Positions 1 through 7,886 of a stretch of DNA of 17,705 nucleotides are shown one piece after another. The notes beneath the pieces are model-generated. The model saw nothing but the letters and a program-made list of their open reading frames with translations, did not search any database and was not told the origin of the DNA. Source of the DNA: Candidatus Brockarchaeota archaeon (GTDB lineage Archaea; Thermoproteota; EX4484-205; DTQO01); the NCBI GenBank assembly GCA_017601265.1, contig JAFNJA010000026.1, positions 1-17,705 of the forward strand, written 5' to 3'. The position numbers and the translations under genes were made by a program. Within the stretch, counting starts at the first letter, position 1; each line of letters opens with the position of its first letter.

Positions 1-1
1 C

Positions 2-1375
2 ATGAGACCGCCAAGGAATGGAGTTGCGAAGAGCGTGCGAGTCGCCGCGGTTATGGCGATCGTTTCCGCCGTTTGCCTCGTCTTGCCCGCGGCGGTTCGG
101 GTGTCCGCCACTGACCTTACCCAGTACGGCGTGCAGGTCGACCTACGAAGCCCCTCCACGACCCCGTCCGGCAGCCAGCTCAGCGAACTTGGGGCGGCGT
201 GGACCAGGTTCGTCTACACCGATTCGTCCGGAATCGGATCGTTTCCGGCCAACAAGATCGCCATAATCAACCACGAGAGCGCCCCCGGAGCGCCTTTGGG
301 AAGCGACGACCTGGACGCTTGGAGGGACTACGTGGACAACGTCTACGTGCCCAAGGTGCGCGCCGTCGCGAGGGGTTATGGCTCGAGCCTCGCCGCCATC
401 GAGGTTTGGAACGAGGAGGACCACGGTTACCCGAATCCGCACTCGAACCCGTATTACGATCCTTACGTCCCTCCAGCCTCCTACCAGTACATGCTCCAGC
501 AAGCCGCCCGAGCGGTTCGAGAGGAGGCGCCAAGCTTGGTCGTCGTGATGGGCGGCCTAGACTCGGGGAACTACGAATACGTCAGGCTCGTCAACCCTTC
601 GGGCATCGCGTACGTGGGAGCGGTCGGCATCCACCCTTACGGGAAATCCCCCGACGGGTGGCGGACTGACCTGCTGCCTTTCGGAGACCTCGGGCAAGCC
701 GTCGTCGATTACTCGATCGTTGCCGGGAAACCGATCTGGGTCACCGAGATAGGCTACGGCACGTACGACGACGCGTTCCAAGAGGAGTACCTCCGCAGAA
801 CTTTCGCGGTGCTCGAAAGAAAATCCGTGCCTGTCGTGATCTGGTACGCCTGGATAGACACCATGACGGGAGGCAACGGCCAAAACAACTGGGGGCTCTA
901 CGACTCGAGCGGGAACATCAAGCCGAGCGGGTTGGCGTTCAGGCAGGTGGCCGCGGGCACGTCGGAGCTGAACGGCAGGGTGCTGCTCCAGGGCAGGAGC
1001 AACCACGCCGGAGCGACGGTCAGCGTCGGAGGGATTACAACAAGGACGGGAATGGACGGGAGCTTCTCGCTGCTCGTTGCGCCCGGGACATACGACGTGA
1101 TCGTGACGATGCAGGGCTACCTTTACGCGACGAAGAGGGTATCCGTCTCCCGGGGTCAAAGCTTGAACTTGGGTTCGGTCACCTTGCTGGGCGGCGACGC
1201 CAACGGCGACAGCGCCGTCAACTTAATCGACCTGGTGATCGTGGGAGGATCTTACAACACGAGCCCGCCGAGAGATCCGAGGGCCGACATAAACGGCGAC
1301 GGAACGGTCAACATATTCGACCTGGTGCTCGTTGGAGGCAATTACGACATCAGGGGGCCGAGCCCCTGGCCCTGA
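2..1375 (+). CDS. Secreted clan-A glycoside hydrolase-like protein with C-terminal dockerin-type repeats
   Basis: Residues 1-37 form a signal peptide: a basic start, then a hydrophobic core at about 13-31 ending near VSA. Residues 38-320 look like a (beta/alpha)8 hydrolase of the GH39/GH5-like superfamily. EVWNE (E138 as acid/base) and IWVTEIGYGT (E249 as nucleophile) have the expected spacing, and GIHPYG (209-214) is typical of the fold. Residues 322-396 resemble a carboxypeptidase-regulatory-like beta domain. Residues 398-450 hold two near-identical calcium-loop repeats: D399-N401-D403-N407-D410 and D429-N431-D433-N437-D440, each followed by a LV.VGG helix, as in type I dockerin. The product should be extracellular and act on a glycan, but the substrate cannot be read from sequence. 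The window begins one base before this ATG, so its promoter is not visible. A signal peptide right at the start supports this ATG. Confidence 0.8.
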   Translation: MRPPRNGVAKSVRVAAVMAIVSAVCLVLPAAVRVSATDLTQYGVQVDLRSPSTTPSGSQLSELGAAWTRFVYTDSSGIGSFPANKIAIINHESAPGAPLGSDDLDAWRDYVDNVYVPKVRAVARGYGSSLAAIEVWNEEDHGYPNPHSNPYYDPYVPPASYQYMLQQAARAVREEAPSLVVVMGGLDSGNYEYVRLVNPSGIAYVGAVGIHPYGKSPDGWRTDLLPFGDLGQAVVDYSIVAGKPIWVTEIGYGTYDDAFQEEYLRRTFAVLERKSVPVVIWYAWIDTMTGGNGQNNWGLYDSSGNIKPSGLAFRQVAAGTSELNGRVLLQGRSNHAGATVSVGGITTRTGMDGSFSLLVAPGTYDVIVTMQGYLYATKRVSVSRGQSLNLGSVTLLGGDANGDSAVNLIDLVIVGGSYNTSPPRDPRADINGDGTVNIFDLVLVGGNYDIRGPSPWP

Positions 1376-1553
1376 AACTTCGGCCGACTTCTTACCGATC
1401 TACGGTTTGAGCGCCTCTTGATCAACCGAAGCGCGAACGAAGCGCGGCTAAACCACAAAGCCTCCGGCGTCCAGCCAGCAGCATGGGTTTTCTTTCGTCC
1501 CCGAGCGTCGAGGAGAGCCTCTTGGTAAAGGTCCGGCGCAAACTGGGTCGCAA
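1376..1553. other. Convergent intergenic spacer
   Basis: The 178 bases lie between two convergent stop codons (TGA at 1373-1375, and TAA read on the minus strand at 1554-1556). I see short GCG-rich inverted repeats and a pyrimidine tract near 1484-1500 that may help end transcription of the hydrolase. No ORF or RNA gene is recognisable. Confidence 0.5.
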
Positions 1554-2555
1554 TTACCCTCCAACGATTTCGGCAGCTATGGACAGGTCCTCCTCCGCTT
1601 CCTCCTCCGACCCCACGCCCACCATGCTGAAGGCCATGCCGGCTTCGGCGTAAACGTACTGGAAGGCGCTCCTCGGCCCTATCCTGCCCCCGGCCAAAGG
1701 CTTGATCGCTATCGCCGGCTTCCTTGCCCCCCTGATCGACCTGAGCGCCTCATCGGCGGTGGGGAACATCATGACCCCTAGCCTGTTCACGGGCGTGACG
1801 TAGCCTTCGAACCTGACGTCGGATTTTTCGAGTATCGGGATCGAGGTACCGGCGTGGTGGATCCCCAAAAGGACCCCTTCGAACTTTTCCAGGACGCGGT
1901 CCGCGGCCTCCGCCAAAAGGTCGGTCCTTCCGGTCAGGGCGAGGAAGTCGCTCTCCGACCCGAGCTCCACGAACAAGACCTCAAAGCCTTCCAGGGGAAG
2001 CAGGGCCCGGTCAAGTTTTTCCACCTCGACCCGGAGCGTTTCCACCTCGTCCGCGCCGTAAGGCTTCGAGTTCCTGAGGGCGCTTCCGAACTCGCGTTTC
2101 CACCCCTCCCTGCACTGCAGTACCGGATCTTCCAGGTATTTTCTCTCTAGGTCCCCGCAAGCGCGGAGCTCGGCCTCGTAATAAGTCAGCCACCTCCTGC
2201 ACGCGTCAACCGGTTTCCCGGAGATCGTCAAAGGCAACTGCGCGCACGGTATGACCCCAATCCTAGTGCCGGTCGCCCTTTCGGCCTCCTTCACCGCCTC
2301 GAGCAAAAGGAGCTCCAGCGCGCCTCCGCCCATCGCGCCAACGCTCAAGACGGTGATCCCGAACTTCTCGACAACAAGCTTGAGGATCTTCACGGTGTTT
2401 CTAACGTCGGAAAACCTCGCGGCGTACTCGGAATTCTTTCCTTGCCCTTGGTAAGATTCCCCGACGAAAGGCATGTGCCCCAGGATGAGGCGCGGGAGCG
2501 CGGCCTTCCCGATCCTGCGAGTCGGGAACACGCGTGCGGCCAAGCAGTCCTTCAC
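1554..2555 (-). CDS. TIM-barrel, aldo/keto-reductase-like conserved hypothetical protein
   Basis: This 333-residue soluble protein has no signal peptide or membrane segment. An N-terminal strand with PRLILGHMPFVG (21-32) and a C-terminal IAIKPLAGGRI (282-292), followed by a strand ending MVGVGS (311-316), look like the first and last strands of a (beta/alpha)8 barrel. KPLAGG followed by a helix that ends in GVGS resembles the phosphate-binding end of aldo/keto-reductase-type barrels. The usual Asp-Tyr-Lys-His tetrad is not obvious, so a redox role is inference only. The listed start is GTG at 2555. A TATA-like CATAAT (minus strand, 2564-2569) lies only about 12 bases upstream, so GTG at 2531 (MFPTRRIGK...) or TTG at 2543 may be the true start. 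It is divergent from the HPr-kinase-like gene. Confidence 0.65.
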   Translation of the reverse strand: MKDCLAARVFPTRRIGKAALPRLILGHMPFVGESYQGQGKNSEYAARFSDVRNTVKILKLVVEKFGITVLSVGAMGGGALELLLLEAVKEAERATGTRIGVIPCAQLPLTISGKPVDACRRWLTYYEAELRACGDLERKYLEDPVLQCREGWKREFGSALRNSKPYGADEVETLRVEVEKLDRALLPLEGFEVLFVELGSESDFLALTGRTDLLAEAADRVLEKFEGVLLGIHHAGTSIPILEKSDVRFEGYVTPVNRLGVMMFPTADEALRSIRGARKPAIAIKPLAGGRIGPRSAFQYVYAEAGMAFSMVGVGSEEEAEEDLSIAAEIVGG

Positions 2556-2693
2556 AATCCGGGATTATGGGCCTGGGCGCCTTTTTTGCTTTGCTTTCGC
2601 GCGCGGATGCCTCCGAGCCAGGCGATATCCGGGGGACGATCGCGGATTCGGCGGGGGTTTTTCGATTAACGCCAGCGATTCAGGCCGGGAAAC

Positions 2694-2703
2694 GCAAATA
2701 AGC
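2694..2703 (+). promoter_or_regulatory. TATA-like box for the HPr-kinase-like gene
   Basis: GCAAATAAGC is centred about 31 bases before the ATG at 2730. That places the likely transcript start at the first bases of the gene, giving a leaderless mRNA. This favours ATG 2730 over the in-frame TTG at 2721. Confidence 0.55.
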
Positions 2704-2729
2704 GGTCCGGATCACCGCGGTTGGAAGAA

Positions 2730-3803
2730 ATGCCCTGGTACATGAGCAAGTATCCCGGCAGGATCAGGACGTACGACGAGACGATGAACCTTTCGATCGA
2801 GAGGAGGGACGAGCTCGTCGAGTACTGCCAGGAGTTCGTGACCGACACGGTCGACGCCTCCTTGGACGGGATACACGTCAGGCTGTACACGAACATGCCC
2901 CACGTCAAGCTTTTCTACGGCCTTAACTGGTGGCCGACGGACCCCTCGAGGATACCGCACGGGCAGGTTTACGCCATCGACGACGGGGGCAAGATCACGA
3001 CGGAAAGGTTCTACGAGAAGAAGGTGGCAAAGCCGGAGGTCAACGCGGGCGCGGCCTACAACTCCGAAACGAAAACGCTGATCGTCTTCAACAACGACTA
3101 CTACGGCGAGGTTAAGCCCGGAACCCTGTCGATAGCGGCCGACATCTTCGAGGACCAGTTCGGGGTGCTAAGCGTCCACGGAGCAAGCGCGGCCATAGAC
3201 GGGAAGGGGTACCTGCTGATAGGCCCGACGAACGCGGGGAAGACGACCCACAGCTACGGCCCAGCCATCGAGCACCCGAGGGGCGAGTTCCACCAGGACG
3301 ACTGGATCTTCGTCCACTTCGGGAGCGGCAAGGCGATGGGCCACGCGAGCGAGAGGTGGTTCTACATGCGGACCAACGCGGTACAGAACTACCCCTGGCT
3401 CGAGCCGATCTTCAGGCGGTGCGAGCTCGAGAACGTGAGGAGCGACGACCCGCTGGAGAAGTTCCTGCCCAGCGAACCTAGGGTCATGGTCGACCCGAGG
3501 AGGATCTTGAGGCCCGAGAAGGTGGTGGACGAGATACGAATCTACAACTGCTTCCTCCTCAAGAGGGACCCTAAGGACAGCATGGTCATCAGGTCCATGG
3601 AACCCGAGGAGGCGGTCGAATTCCTGAGCGCCGCGCCCGAGAAGTGGTACAACAACTACCTCACGACCTTTGGCGAGAGGAAGGCCAAGAGGAGGGGCGA
3701 GCTCTTCGGGAGGTTGTTCAAGATCGCGCCTCCCTACCTGCTCAACATCGTCGCTCCGGTCGAAAAGGTGAGGAGCCTAATCTTCCAGGTATTGAAGGAT
3801 TGA
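2730..3803 (+). CDS. HPr kinase / PEP-carboxykinase-like P-loop protein
   Basis: This 357-residue soluble protein carries the sequence GYLLIGPTNAGKTTHS, in which GPTNAGKT (165-172) is a Walker A loop preceded by HGASAAIDGKG. The strand after it carries EFHQDDWIFV (186-195), whose paired aspartates fit the metal-binding/Walker B position of the HPr kinase/phosphorylase and PEPCK fold. HGxxA just before the P-loop is also an HprK-like feature. The N-terminal 150 residues and the C-terminal part (from about 260) match nothing I recognise. Bacterial HprK phosphorylates HPr in sugar regulation. No PTS gene is visible here, so the substrate is unknown, and a small-molecule or protein kinase role is equally possible. 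It lies 48 bases upstream of the deacylase on the same strand, though that gene may have its own promoter. Confidence 0.6.
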   Translation: MPWYMSKYPGRIRTYDETMNLSIERRDELVEYCQEFVTDTVDASLDGIHVRLYTNMPHVKLFYGLNWWPTDPSRIPHGQVYAIDDGGKITTERFYEKKVAKPEVNAGAAYNSETKTLIVFNNDYYGEVKPGTLSIAADIFEDQFGVLSVHGASAAIDGKGYLLIGPTNAGKTTHSYGPAIEHPRGEFHQDDWIFVHFGSGKAMGHASERWFYMRTNAVQNYPWLEPIFRRCELENVRSDDPLEKFLPSEPRVMVDPRRILRPEKVVDEIRIYNCFLLKRDPKDSMVIRSMEPEEAVEFLSAAPEKWYNNYLTTFGERKAKRRGELFGRLFKIAPPYLLNIVAPVEKVRSLIFQVLKD

Positions 3804-3812
3804 CTTTTTAAC
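3804..3812 (+). promoter_or_regulatory. TATA-like box before the D-aminoacylase gene
   Basis: CTTTTTAAC immediately follows the TGA of the upstream gene and lies about 44 bases before ATG 3852. A short GGTGG (3835-3839) between them is a weak Shine-Dalgarno match. The gene may therefore be transcribed separately from its neighbour. Confidence 0.4.
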
Positions 3813-3851
3813 CCGCCCCCAAAGTACGGCTTCGGTGGCGGGTTGGCGCCC

Positions 3852-5450
3852 ATGTTAGACGTCATAATCAAGGGAGGCACTGTCGTCGACGGCTCCGGCT
3901 CCGAACCTTTTGCGGCGGACGTAGGGATAAGGGATGGGAAGGTAGTTTCCGTCGGAAGGGTCGACGATCCAAGCGAGGTTTCCATCGAGGCCGACGGTTC
4001 GATCGTCTCCCCCGGTTTCATCGATACCCACTCGCACTCCGATTTCGTGCTTCCGGCGAACCCTTGGTCGGAGGGGAAGGTGATGCAGGGGGTCACGACC
4101 GAGGTTGTCGGGAACTGCGGGATGTCGGCAGCGCCCGTGAAGCCGGAGCGACTTGGGCTTTTCAAGAGCTACGTCGCCTTCCTCTGCGAGGAGGGGCTTC
4201 GGTGGGATTGGGAAGGGTTTGGCGAATACCTCGATAGGTTGCAGGAGAGGGGGACCGCCGTGAACGTCGCCGCGCTCGTCGGCCACAACACCGTGAGGAC
4301 AATGGTGATGGGCTTCGAGGAGCGGGAGGCGTCGACCGAGGAGCTGGAGGAGATGAAGGCGCTTGTGTCGAGGTGCATGGAGGAGGGAGCTTTCGGCCTT
4401 TCATCAGGGCTGATCTACGCGCCCGGCATCTACGCCTCCACAAGCGAGATCGTGGAGCTGTGCAAGGTCGTTTCGGCGCGAGGGGGAATCTACTCGACGC
4501 ACGTCAGGGGTGAAGGGGAAAAATTGATCGACTCCATCGCGGAGGCGATCCGCATCGGCAAGGAGGCCCAGGTCCCTGTGCAGGTGTCGCACCTCAAAGC
4601 TTCGGGGCGGTCGAACTGGGGCAAGGTTTCGGGCGCCCTCAAGATGGTCGACGAAGCAAACGGGGTCGGCCTGGACGTAACCTTCGACGCTTACCCGTAC
4701 ACGGCGGGAATGACGACGATGACGGCATTTTTGCCGCACTGGGCGCTCGAGGGGGGCGTCGAAGGCCTGATGGGGAGGCTGAAGGATCCGCGGGTTAGGG
4801 GCAAGATGGCTTCCGAGATCAGGGGCGGGTTCCAGGACCTTGCCAAGGACCTCGTCAGCGACGGGGGAAGGAGCGTGACCATAGCGCAGTGCAAGACGGA
4901 GAGGAACAAGAAGTTGGAAGGGATGACGCTCTTCGAAGCATCGAAGCTAAGGGGGAAGGACGCGGTCGAGGCCGTCCTCGAAATCCTGGAAGAGGAGGAA
5001 GCCGAGGTCTCCATCATCTCCTTCTCGATGTGCGAGGAGGACGTGAAGGCGGCCCTGGTGCACCCGAGGGGCATGGTAGGCACGGATTCGATCGACCTTT
5101 CGAGAGGGAGGCCGCACCCTAGGGCGTACGGCACCTACCCTAGAATGCTTGCCCGCTACGTCAGGGAGGAGAAGCTACTCTCCCTCCAAGACGCGGTAAG
5201 GAAGATGACGTCGATGCCGGCTAGGAAGCTCGGGCTCAAGGACAGGGGCTTGCTGAGGCCGGGCTACTGCGCGGACCTGGTCGTCTTCAGGATGGACGAG
5301 GTCGAGGACTCCGCGAGCTTCGATGATCCTAGGAAGTTCCCGAGGGGGATCGAGTACGTGTTCGTCAACGGCAACATCGCCGTCGAGAGGGGGAAGTTCC
5401 TGAGGAAGCTTCATGGAAAAATTCTCAGGAAATTTCCGTCCGCAAGCTGA
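3852..5450 (+). CDS. N-acyl-D-amino-acid deacylase (D-aminoacylase) family amidohydrolase
   Basis: This 532-residue cytosolic metal-dependent amidohydrolase is predicted to remove the acyl group from N-acyl-D-amino acids. The N-terminal strand LDVIIKGGTVVDGSG and the PGFIDTHSHSD motif (H60, H62) are diagnostic. GNCGMS (C89) is the cysteine metal ligand peculiar to D-aminoacylases. H217 in STHVRGEG and H247 in VSHLKASG match the second-metal histidines, and D412 in VGTDS is the expected catalytic aspartate. The C-terminal HPRAYGTYPRML block is also family-typical. An in-frame TTG lies nine bases upstream (3843), and I prefer the ATG. D-glutamate, D-aspartate or dihydropyrimidinase-type substrates cannot be told apart from sequence. 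The length is normal for the family and no residue appears lost. Confidence 0.88.
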   Translation: MLDVIIKGGTVVDGSGSEPFAADVGIRDGKVVSVGRVDDPSEVSIEADGSIVSPGFIDTHSHSDFVLPANPWSEGKVMQGVTTEVVGNCGMSAAPVKPERLGLFKSYVAFLCEEGLRWDWEGFGEYLDRLQERGTAVNVAALVGHNTVRTMVMGFEEREASTEELEEMKALVSRCMEEGAFGLSSGLIYAPGIYASTSEIVELCKVVSARGGIYSTHVRGEGEKLIDSIAEAIRIGKEAQVPVQVSHLKASGRSNWGKVSGALKMVDEANGVGLDVTFDAYPYTAGMTTMTAFLPHWALEGGVEGLMGRLKDPRVRGKMASEIRGGFQDLAKDLVSDGGRSVTIAQCKTERNKKLEGMTLFEASKLRGKDAVEAVLEILEEEEAEVSIISFSMCEEDVKAALVHPRGMVGTDSIDLSRGRPHPRAYGTYPRMLARYVREEKLLSLQDAVRKMTSMPARKLGLKDRGLLRPGYCADLVVFRMDEVEDSASFDDPRKFPRGIEYVFVNGNIAVERGKFLRKLHGKILRKFPSAS

Positions 5451-5470
5451 GCCGGAAAGCGCCGGCCAAC

Positions 5471-6556
5471 TCAACCGATGTAGCCCTTCTCGACGAGGAG
5501 CTCCGCCACCATCACGGCTCCCTTCGACGCGCCTATCTTGGTGTTGTGGCTCACCAAGACGTACTTTATCCCCCTATCCAAAGCATCGTCCCTCCTCAGC
5601 CTTCCAACGGTCGTGGCCATGCCGCCGTGGTTGTCCCTGTCGAGTTTCGGCTGCGGCCTGAACGGGTCCTCGGCCAGCACTATCATCTCCCGAGGCGAAG
5701 AGGGCAGCTTGGATTTCGCGTGTTGCTCGTTGAATTTCCTGAAGGCGTCCTTGACGTCCTCAACCCCGCAGCCCTTCCTCGTAGAGACGAAAACGGCTTC
5801 CGTGTGCCCCTCCGAAACGTTGACGCGCGTGCACGTGCAGCTCACCTTCATGTCCGCGGCGACGATCTTCCCGTCCTCGTACTTGCCGAGGATCTTGAGG
5901 GTCTCGGCCTGGACCTTCTCCTCCTCCCTCGGGATGAAGGGGATGACGTTGTCGATGATGTCGAGTGCTAGGACCCCGGGAGACCTTCCGGCGCCGGAAA
6001 CGGACTGCATCGAGGCCATTATTACCCTCTCTATGCCGAAAGCGTCCTGTATCGGCTTCAGGGTTATGGCGAGGCCGGTCGTGGTGCAGTTCGCCATGGG
6101 AGCTATGAAGCCCCTCCACCCCCTCCTCTCTTGCTGCCTCCTCAAGATCTCGGCGTGCTGGTCGTTGACGGCGGGTATGAGGATCGGCGTGTCCTCCTCG
6201 TACCTGAACGCCGCTGCGGTGCTTATGACGGGCGTCGTCCTCGCGTACTCCGGTTCGAGCTTGAGCGCTACCTCGGCCTCGACGCCCGAGAACAAGACGT
6301 CCAGGCCGGAGCAATCCATCTTGGAGGCGTCCTCGACCTGCAGCTCAAGTACCTCCCGCTTCGGGAAGCCTTCGCAGTACCACCTCGTGGCGCCGGTCCT
6401 CGGGTCCTTCAGCGCGCTGCCGTACGCTTGACCGGCCGACCTCTCGGAGGCGGCCAGGCGCTCTATCGAGAACCAAGGGTGGTCCTGTAGGGCGGCCACG
6501 AACTGCTGGCCCACGAGGCCCGTCGCGCCAACTATTCCAGCTTTCAGCTTCTTCAA
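5471..6556 (-). CDS. asd: Aspartate-semialdehyde dehydrogenase, archaeal type
   Basis: The family reduces aspartyl-4-phosphate to aspartate semialdehyde with NADPH, feeding lysine, threonine and methionine synthesis. The N-terminal nucleotide loop is GIVGATGLVGQQF (GATGLVG at 10-16). The catalytic cysteine is C157 in APMANCTTTGLA. The substrate-binding arginine and catalytic histidine appear as R244...EGH (H251). Its length (361) and ANCTTTGLAI block fit the archaeal/yeast-like subgroup. That subgroup also contains malonyl-CoA/succinyl-CoA reductases, so a CoA-acyl reductase role is the main alternative. The frame is open to a TTG at 6571, but the TATA box is centred at 6586, only 15 bases away. 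TTG at 6556 (MKKLKAGIVG) is 30 bases from the box and gives the usual N-terminus. Confidence 0.88.
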   Translation of the reverse strand: MKKLKAGIVGATGLVGQQFVAALQDHPWFSIERLAASERSAGQAYGSALKDPRTGATRWYCEGFPKREVLELQVEDASKMDCSGLDVLFSGVEAEVALKLEPEYARTTPVISTAAAFRYEEDTPILIPAVNDQHAEILRRQQERRGWRGFIAPMANCTTTGLAITLKPIQDAFGIERVIMASMQSVSGAGRSPGVLALDIIDNVIPFIPREEEKVQAETLKILGKYEDGKIVAADMKVSCTCTRVNVSEGHTEAVFVSTRKGCGVEDVKDAFRKFNEQHAKSKLPSSPREMIVLAEDPFRPQPKLDRDNHGGMATTVGRLRRDDALDRGIKYVLVSHNTKIGASKGAVMVAELLVEKGYIG

Positions 6557-6581
6557 GGCACCGACCAACAAATTGAGGGTG

Positions 6582-6590
6582 ATTAAAAAG
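6582..6590 (-). promoter_or_regulatory. TATA box of the aspartate-semialdehyde dehydrogenase gene
   Basis: Read on the minus strand this is CTTTTTAAT, centred near 6586. A transcript start about 26 bases on falls at roughly 6560, just before the TTG at 6556, so the mRNA should be nearly leaderless. Confidence 0.6.
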
Positions 6591-6624
6591 TATGCTGCCA
6601 GGCCAGCGTTTGAGTAATAATCGG

Positions 6625-6632
6625 TTTTATTA
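6625..6632 (+). promoter_or_regulatory. TATA box of the DUF4438 gene
   Basis: TTTTATTA is centred 35 bases before ATG 6664. It lies back to back with the minus-strand TATA at 6582-6590, forming a compact divergent promoter. Confidence 0.6.
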
Positions 6633-6663
6633 GAACCTCAGGGCAACCCTAGCACGGATCGAT

Positions 6664-7548
6664 ATGGTAAGAACGAACGTCAAAAGGATCGTGAAGATAT
6701 CTGTCATCGGCGAAGTCGTGAGCCCCGTCGCCAGGACGCCCTACAGGATCACGGCGGACGGCAGGCCGGTCGCGCTTCCCGGGGTTGGGGGCATAACTTA
6801 CAACGTGAGGGTCGGGGACCCCGCCTCAGGTTTCGAAGCTGACCATGTGGAGCCCGGGGTCAGCATAGAGAACAAGGAGAAGGACGACAGGCTCCCTGGA
6901 GGGGCCAACACGGCATTGAATATCCTCTCCTGCGTTGGCAACGAGGCCAAGGTGGCATCCGGGGACGCGAAGGGGGACGTGGGAGTCGTCACGGGAAAGC
7001 ACGGCGGGATAGAGCACGTGCTTGTCGATTTCGACGAGGAAACGATGGAGAAGCTCGTCATCGGGGACAAAGTCATGGTCAAGGCTTTCGGGGTCGGGCT
7101 GAAGCTCTTGGATTTTCCCGACGTCAAGGTCATGAACCTCGATCCCGGGCTTTTGGACCTGATGGGCTTGGAGGAGGATGGGGGCAAGCTGGTGGTTCCG
7201 GTGGCGCACGTCGTCCCCGCTGCCATAATGGGATCCGGTCTGGGGGCGGACCAAACTTATTCTGGAGATTACGACATCCAGCTCTTCGACGAAGGCATGA
7301 GGAGCAAGTACGGCCTTGAGGACCTGAGGCTCGGGGATTTCGTCGCGATCGAGGATGCCGACCACTCCTTCGGCAGGATCTACAGGAAGGGAGCGGTGTC
7401 GGTGGGGGTAGTCGTGCACACGGACTGCGTCATGAGCGGCCACGGGCCTGGAGTCACGACCCTCTTCACGTCCAGCGCGGGCAAGATAGTTCCAAAGATC
7501 CGATCCGACGCGAACATAGCCGACGTCTTGAAACTCAGAAGCTCCTGA
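6664..7548 (+). CDS. DUF4438 family protein
   Basis: This 294-residue soluble protein of unknown function is recognised by its overall pattern. An N-terminal GEVVSPV-RTPYRIT segment (16-29) is followed by PGVGGITYNVRVGDPASGF (39-57) and DHVEPGVSIEN (60-70). The middle has a GHxxG-like GKHGGIEHVLVDF and a run of short beta strands (IGDKVMVKAFGVGLKLLDFP). The C-terminal half holds GADQTYSGDYDIQ and the VVVHTDCVMSGHGPGVT block near 248-264, whose Asp and two His residues could bind metal. These features match the DUF4438 family known from Thermotoga and archaea, which to my knowledge has no assigned activity. It starts at an ATG with a good TATA box and stands alone. Confidence 0.72.
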   Translation: MVRTNVKRIVKISVIGEVVSPVARTPYRITADGRPVALPGVGGITYNVRVGDPASGFEADHVEPGVSIENKEKDDRLPGGANTALNILSCVGNEAKVASGDAKGDVGVVTGKHGGIEHVLVDFDEETMEKLVIGDKVMVKAFGVGLKLLDFPDVKVMNLDPGLLDLMGLEEDGGKLVVPVAHVVPAAIMGSGLGADQTYSGDYDIQLFDEGMRSKYGLEDLRLGDFVAIEDADHSFGRIYRKGAVSVGVVVHTDCVMSGHGPGVTTLFTSSAGKIVPKIRSDANIADVLKLRSS

Positions 7549-7652
7549 AGAGTCCGGGCTTTCAAAACGGGGGCGGCGGCCCGGCATCGAATTCGCCCGG
7601 CGAATCAAGCCCGCGCGCCCTCCTGCACCGCGCTTCCCGCACCCGGCCGAGA

Positions 7653-7681
7653 TGACCGAGAACTCGCTCCGCGAGCGGTCA
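7653..7681 (+). repeat. Hairpin with bulge, upstream of the small ORF
   Basis: TGACCG (7653-7658) pairs with CGGTCA (7676-7681). Inside that, CTCGC (7663-7667) pairs with GCGAG (7671-7675) across a TCC loop, with an AGAA bulge on one side. There is no T-run, so it is not an obvious terminator. It may help end the DUF4438 transcript or act together with the palindrome beside it. Confidence 0.5.
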
Positions 7682-7687
7682 CAGAAG

Positions 7688-7708
7688 GTGCTCACATATC
7701 GTGAGCAC
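7688..7708 (+). promoter_or_regulatory. Perfect 8-bp palindrome, candidate operator
   Basis: GTGCTCAC and GTGAGCAC flank a 5-base ATATC spacer. An ATCGTGAAC at 7711-7719 partly repeats the right half (ATCGTGAGC at 7698-7706). The site ends 16 bases before the TATA box at 7725, a position where archaeal activators or repressors bind. A hairpin role in RNA is the alternative. Confidence 0.5.
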
Positions 7709-7724
7709 TGATCGTGAACTTCCA

Positions 7725-7732
7725 TTAAATAT
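7725..7732 (+). promoter_or_regulatory. TATA box of the 28-codon ORF
   Basis: TTAAATAT is centred near 7728. A start about 26 bases on falls near 7754, directly in front of a Shine-Dalgarno sequence AGAGGTGA (7756-7763). Confidence 0.6.
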
Positions 7733-7770
7733 CCAAATCTGCAAAGGGAATTTCAAGAGGTGAAACGTGA

Positions 7771-7857
7771 ATGAAGATATTGAACCTGATCGCGGCCATC
7801 TTCAGGGCTTTGAAGAGGACCTGGAACGACGTGGTCGTGCTGCTGGACGGGCCCTGA
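7771..7857 (+). CDS. Predicted 28-residue microprotein
   Basis: The ORF starts at ATG 7771 and ends at TGA 7855-7857. Seven bases before the ATG is AGAGGTGA (7756-7763), the best Shine-Dalgarno match in the window. A TATA box lies at 7725 and a hairpin/T-run terminator follows at 7887-7910, so the unit is complete in itself. The product starts MKILNLIAAIFRALKRTW and then has NDVVVLLDGP. Residues 1-17 would make a basic amphipathic or short membrane-associated helix. No family is recognised. A GTG at 7767 opens a longer frame, but that frame runs into the transporter gene on the other strand and sits only 3 bases from the SD. Whether the peptide is made is inference from signals, not homology. 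Confidence 0.5.
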   Translation: MKILNLIAAIFRALKRTWNDVVVLLDGP

Positions 7858-7886
7858 GCAGAGCCTGGCCCTTTTGCGGATCGCTC

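Noticed and set aside
5538..6431. 297-codon plus-strand frame opposite the dehydrogenase
   Set aside because: Ser/Thr/Ala-rich antisense shadow of a well conserved enzyme, with no promoter or recognisable domain.
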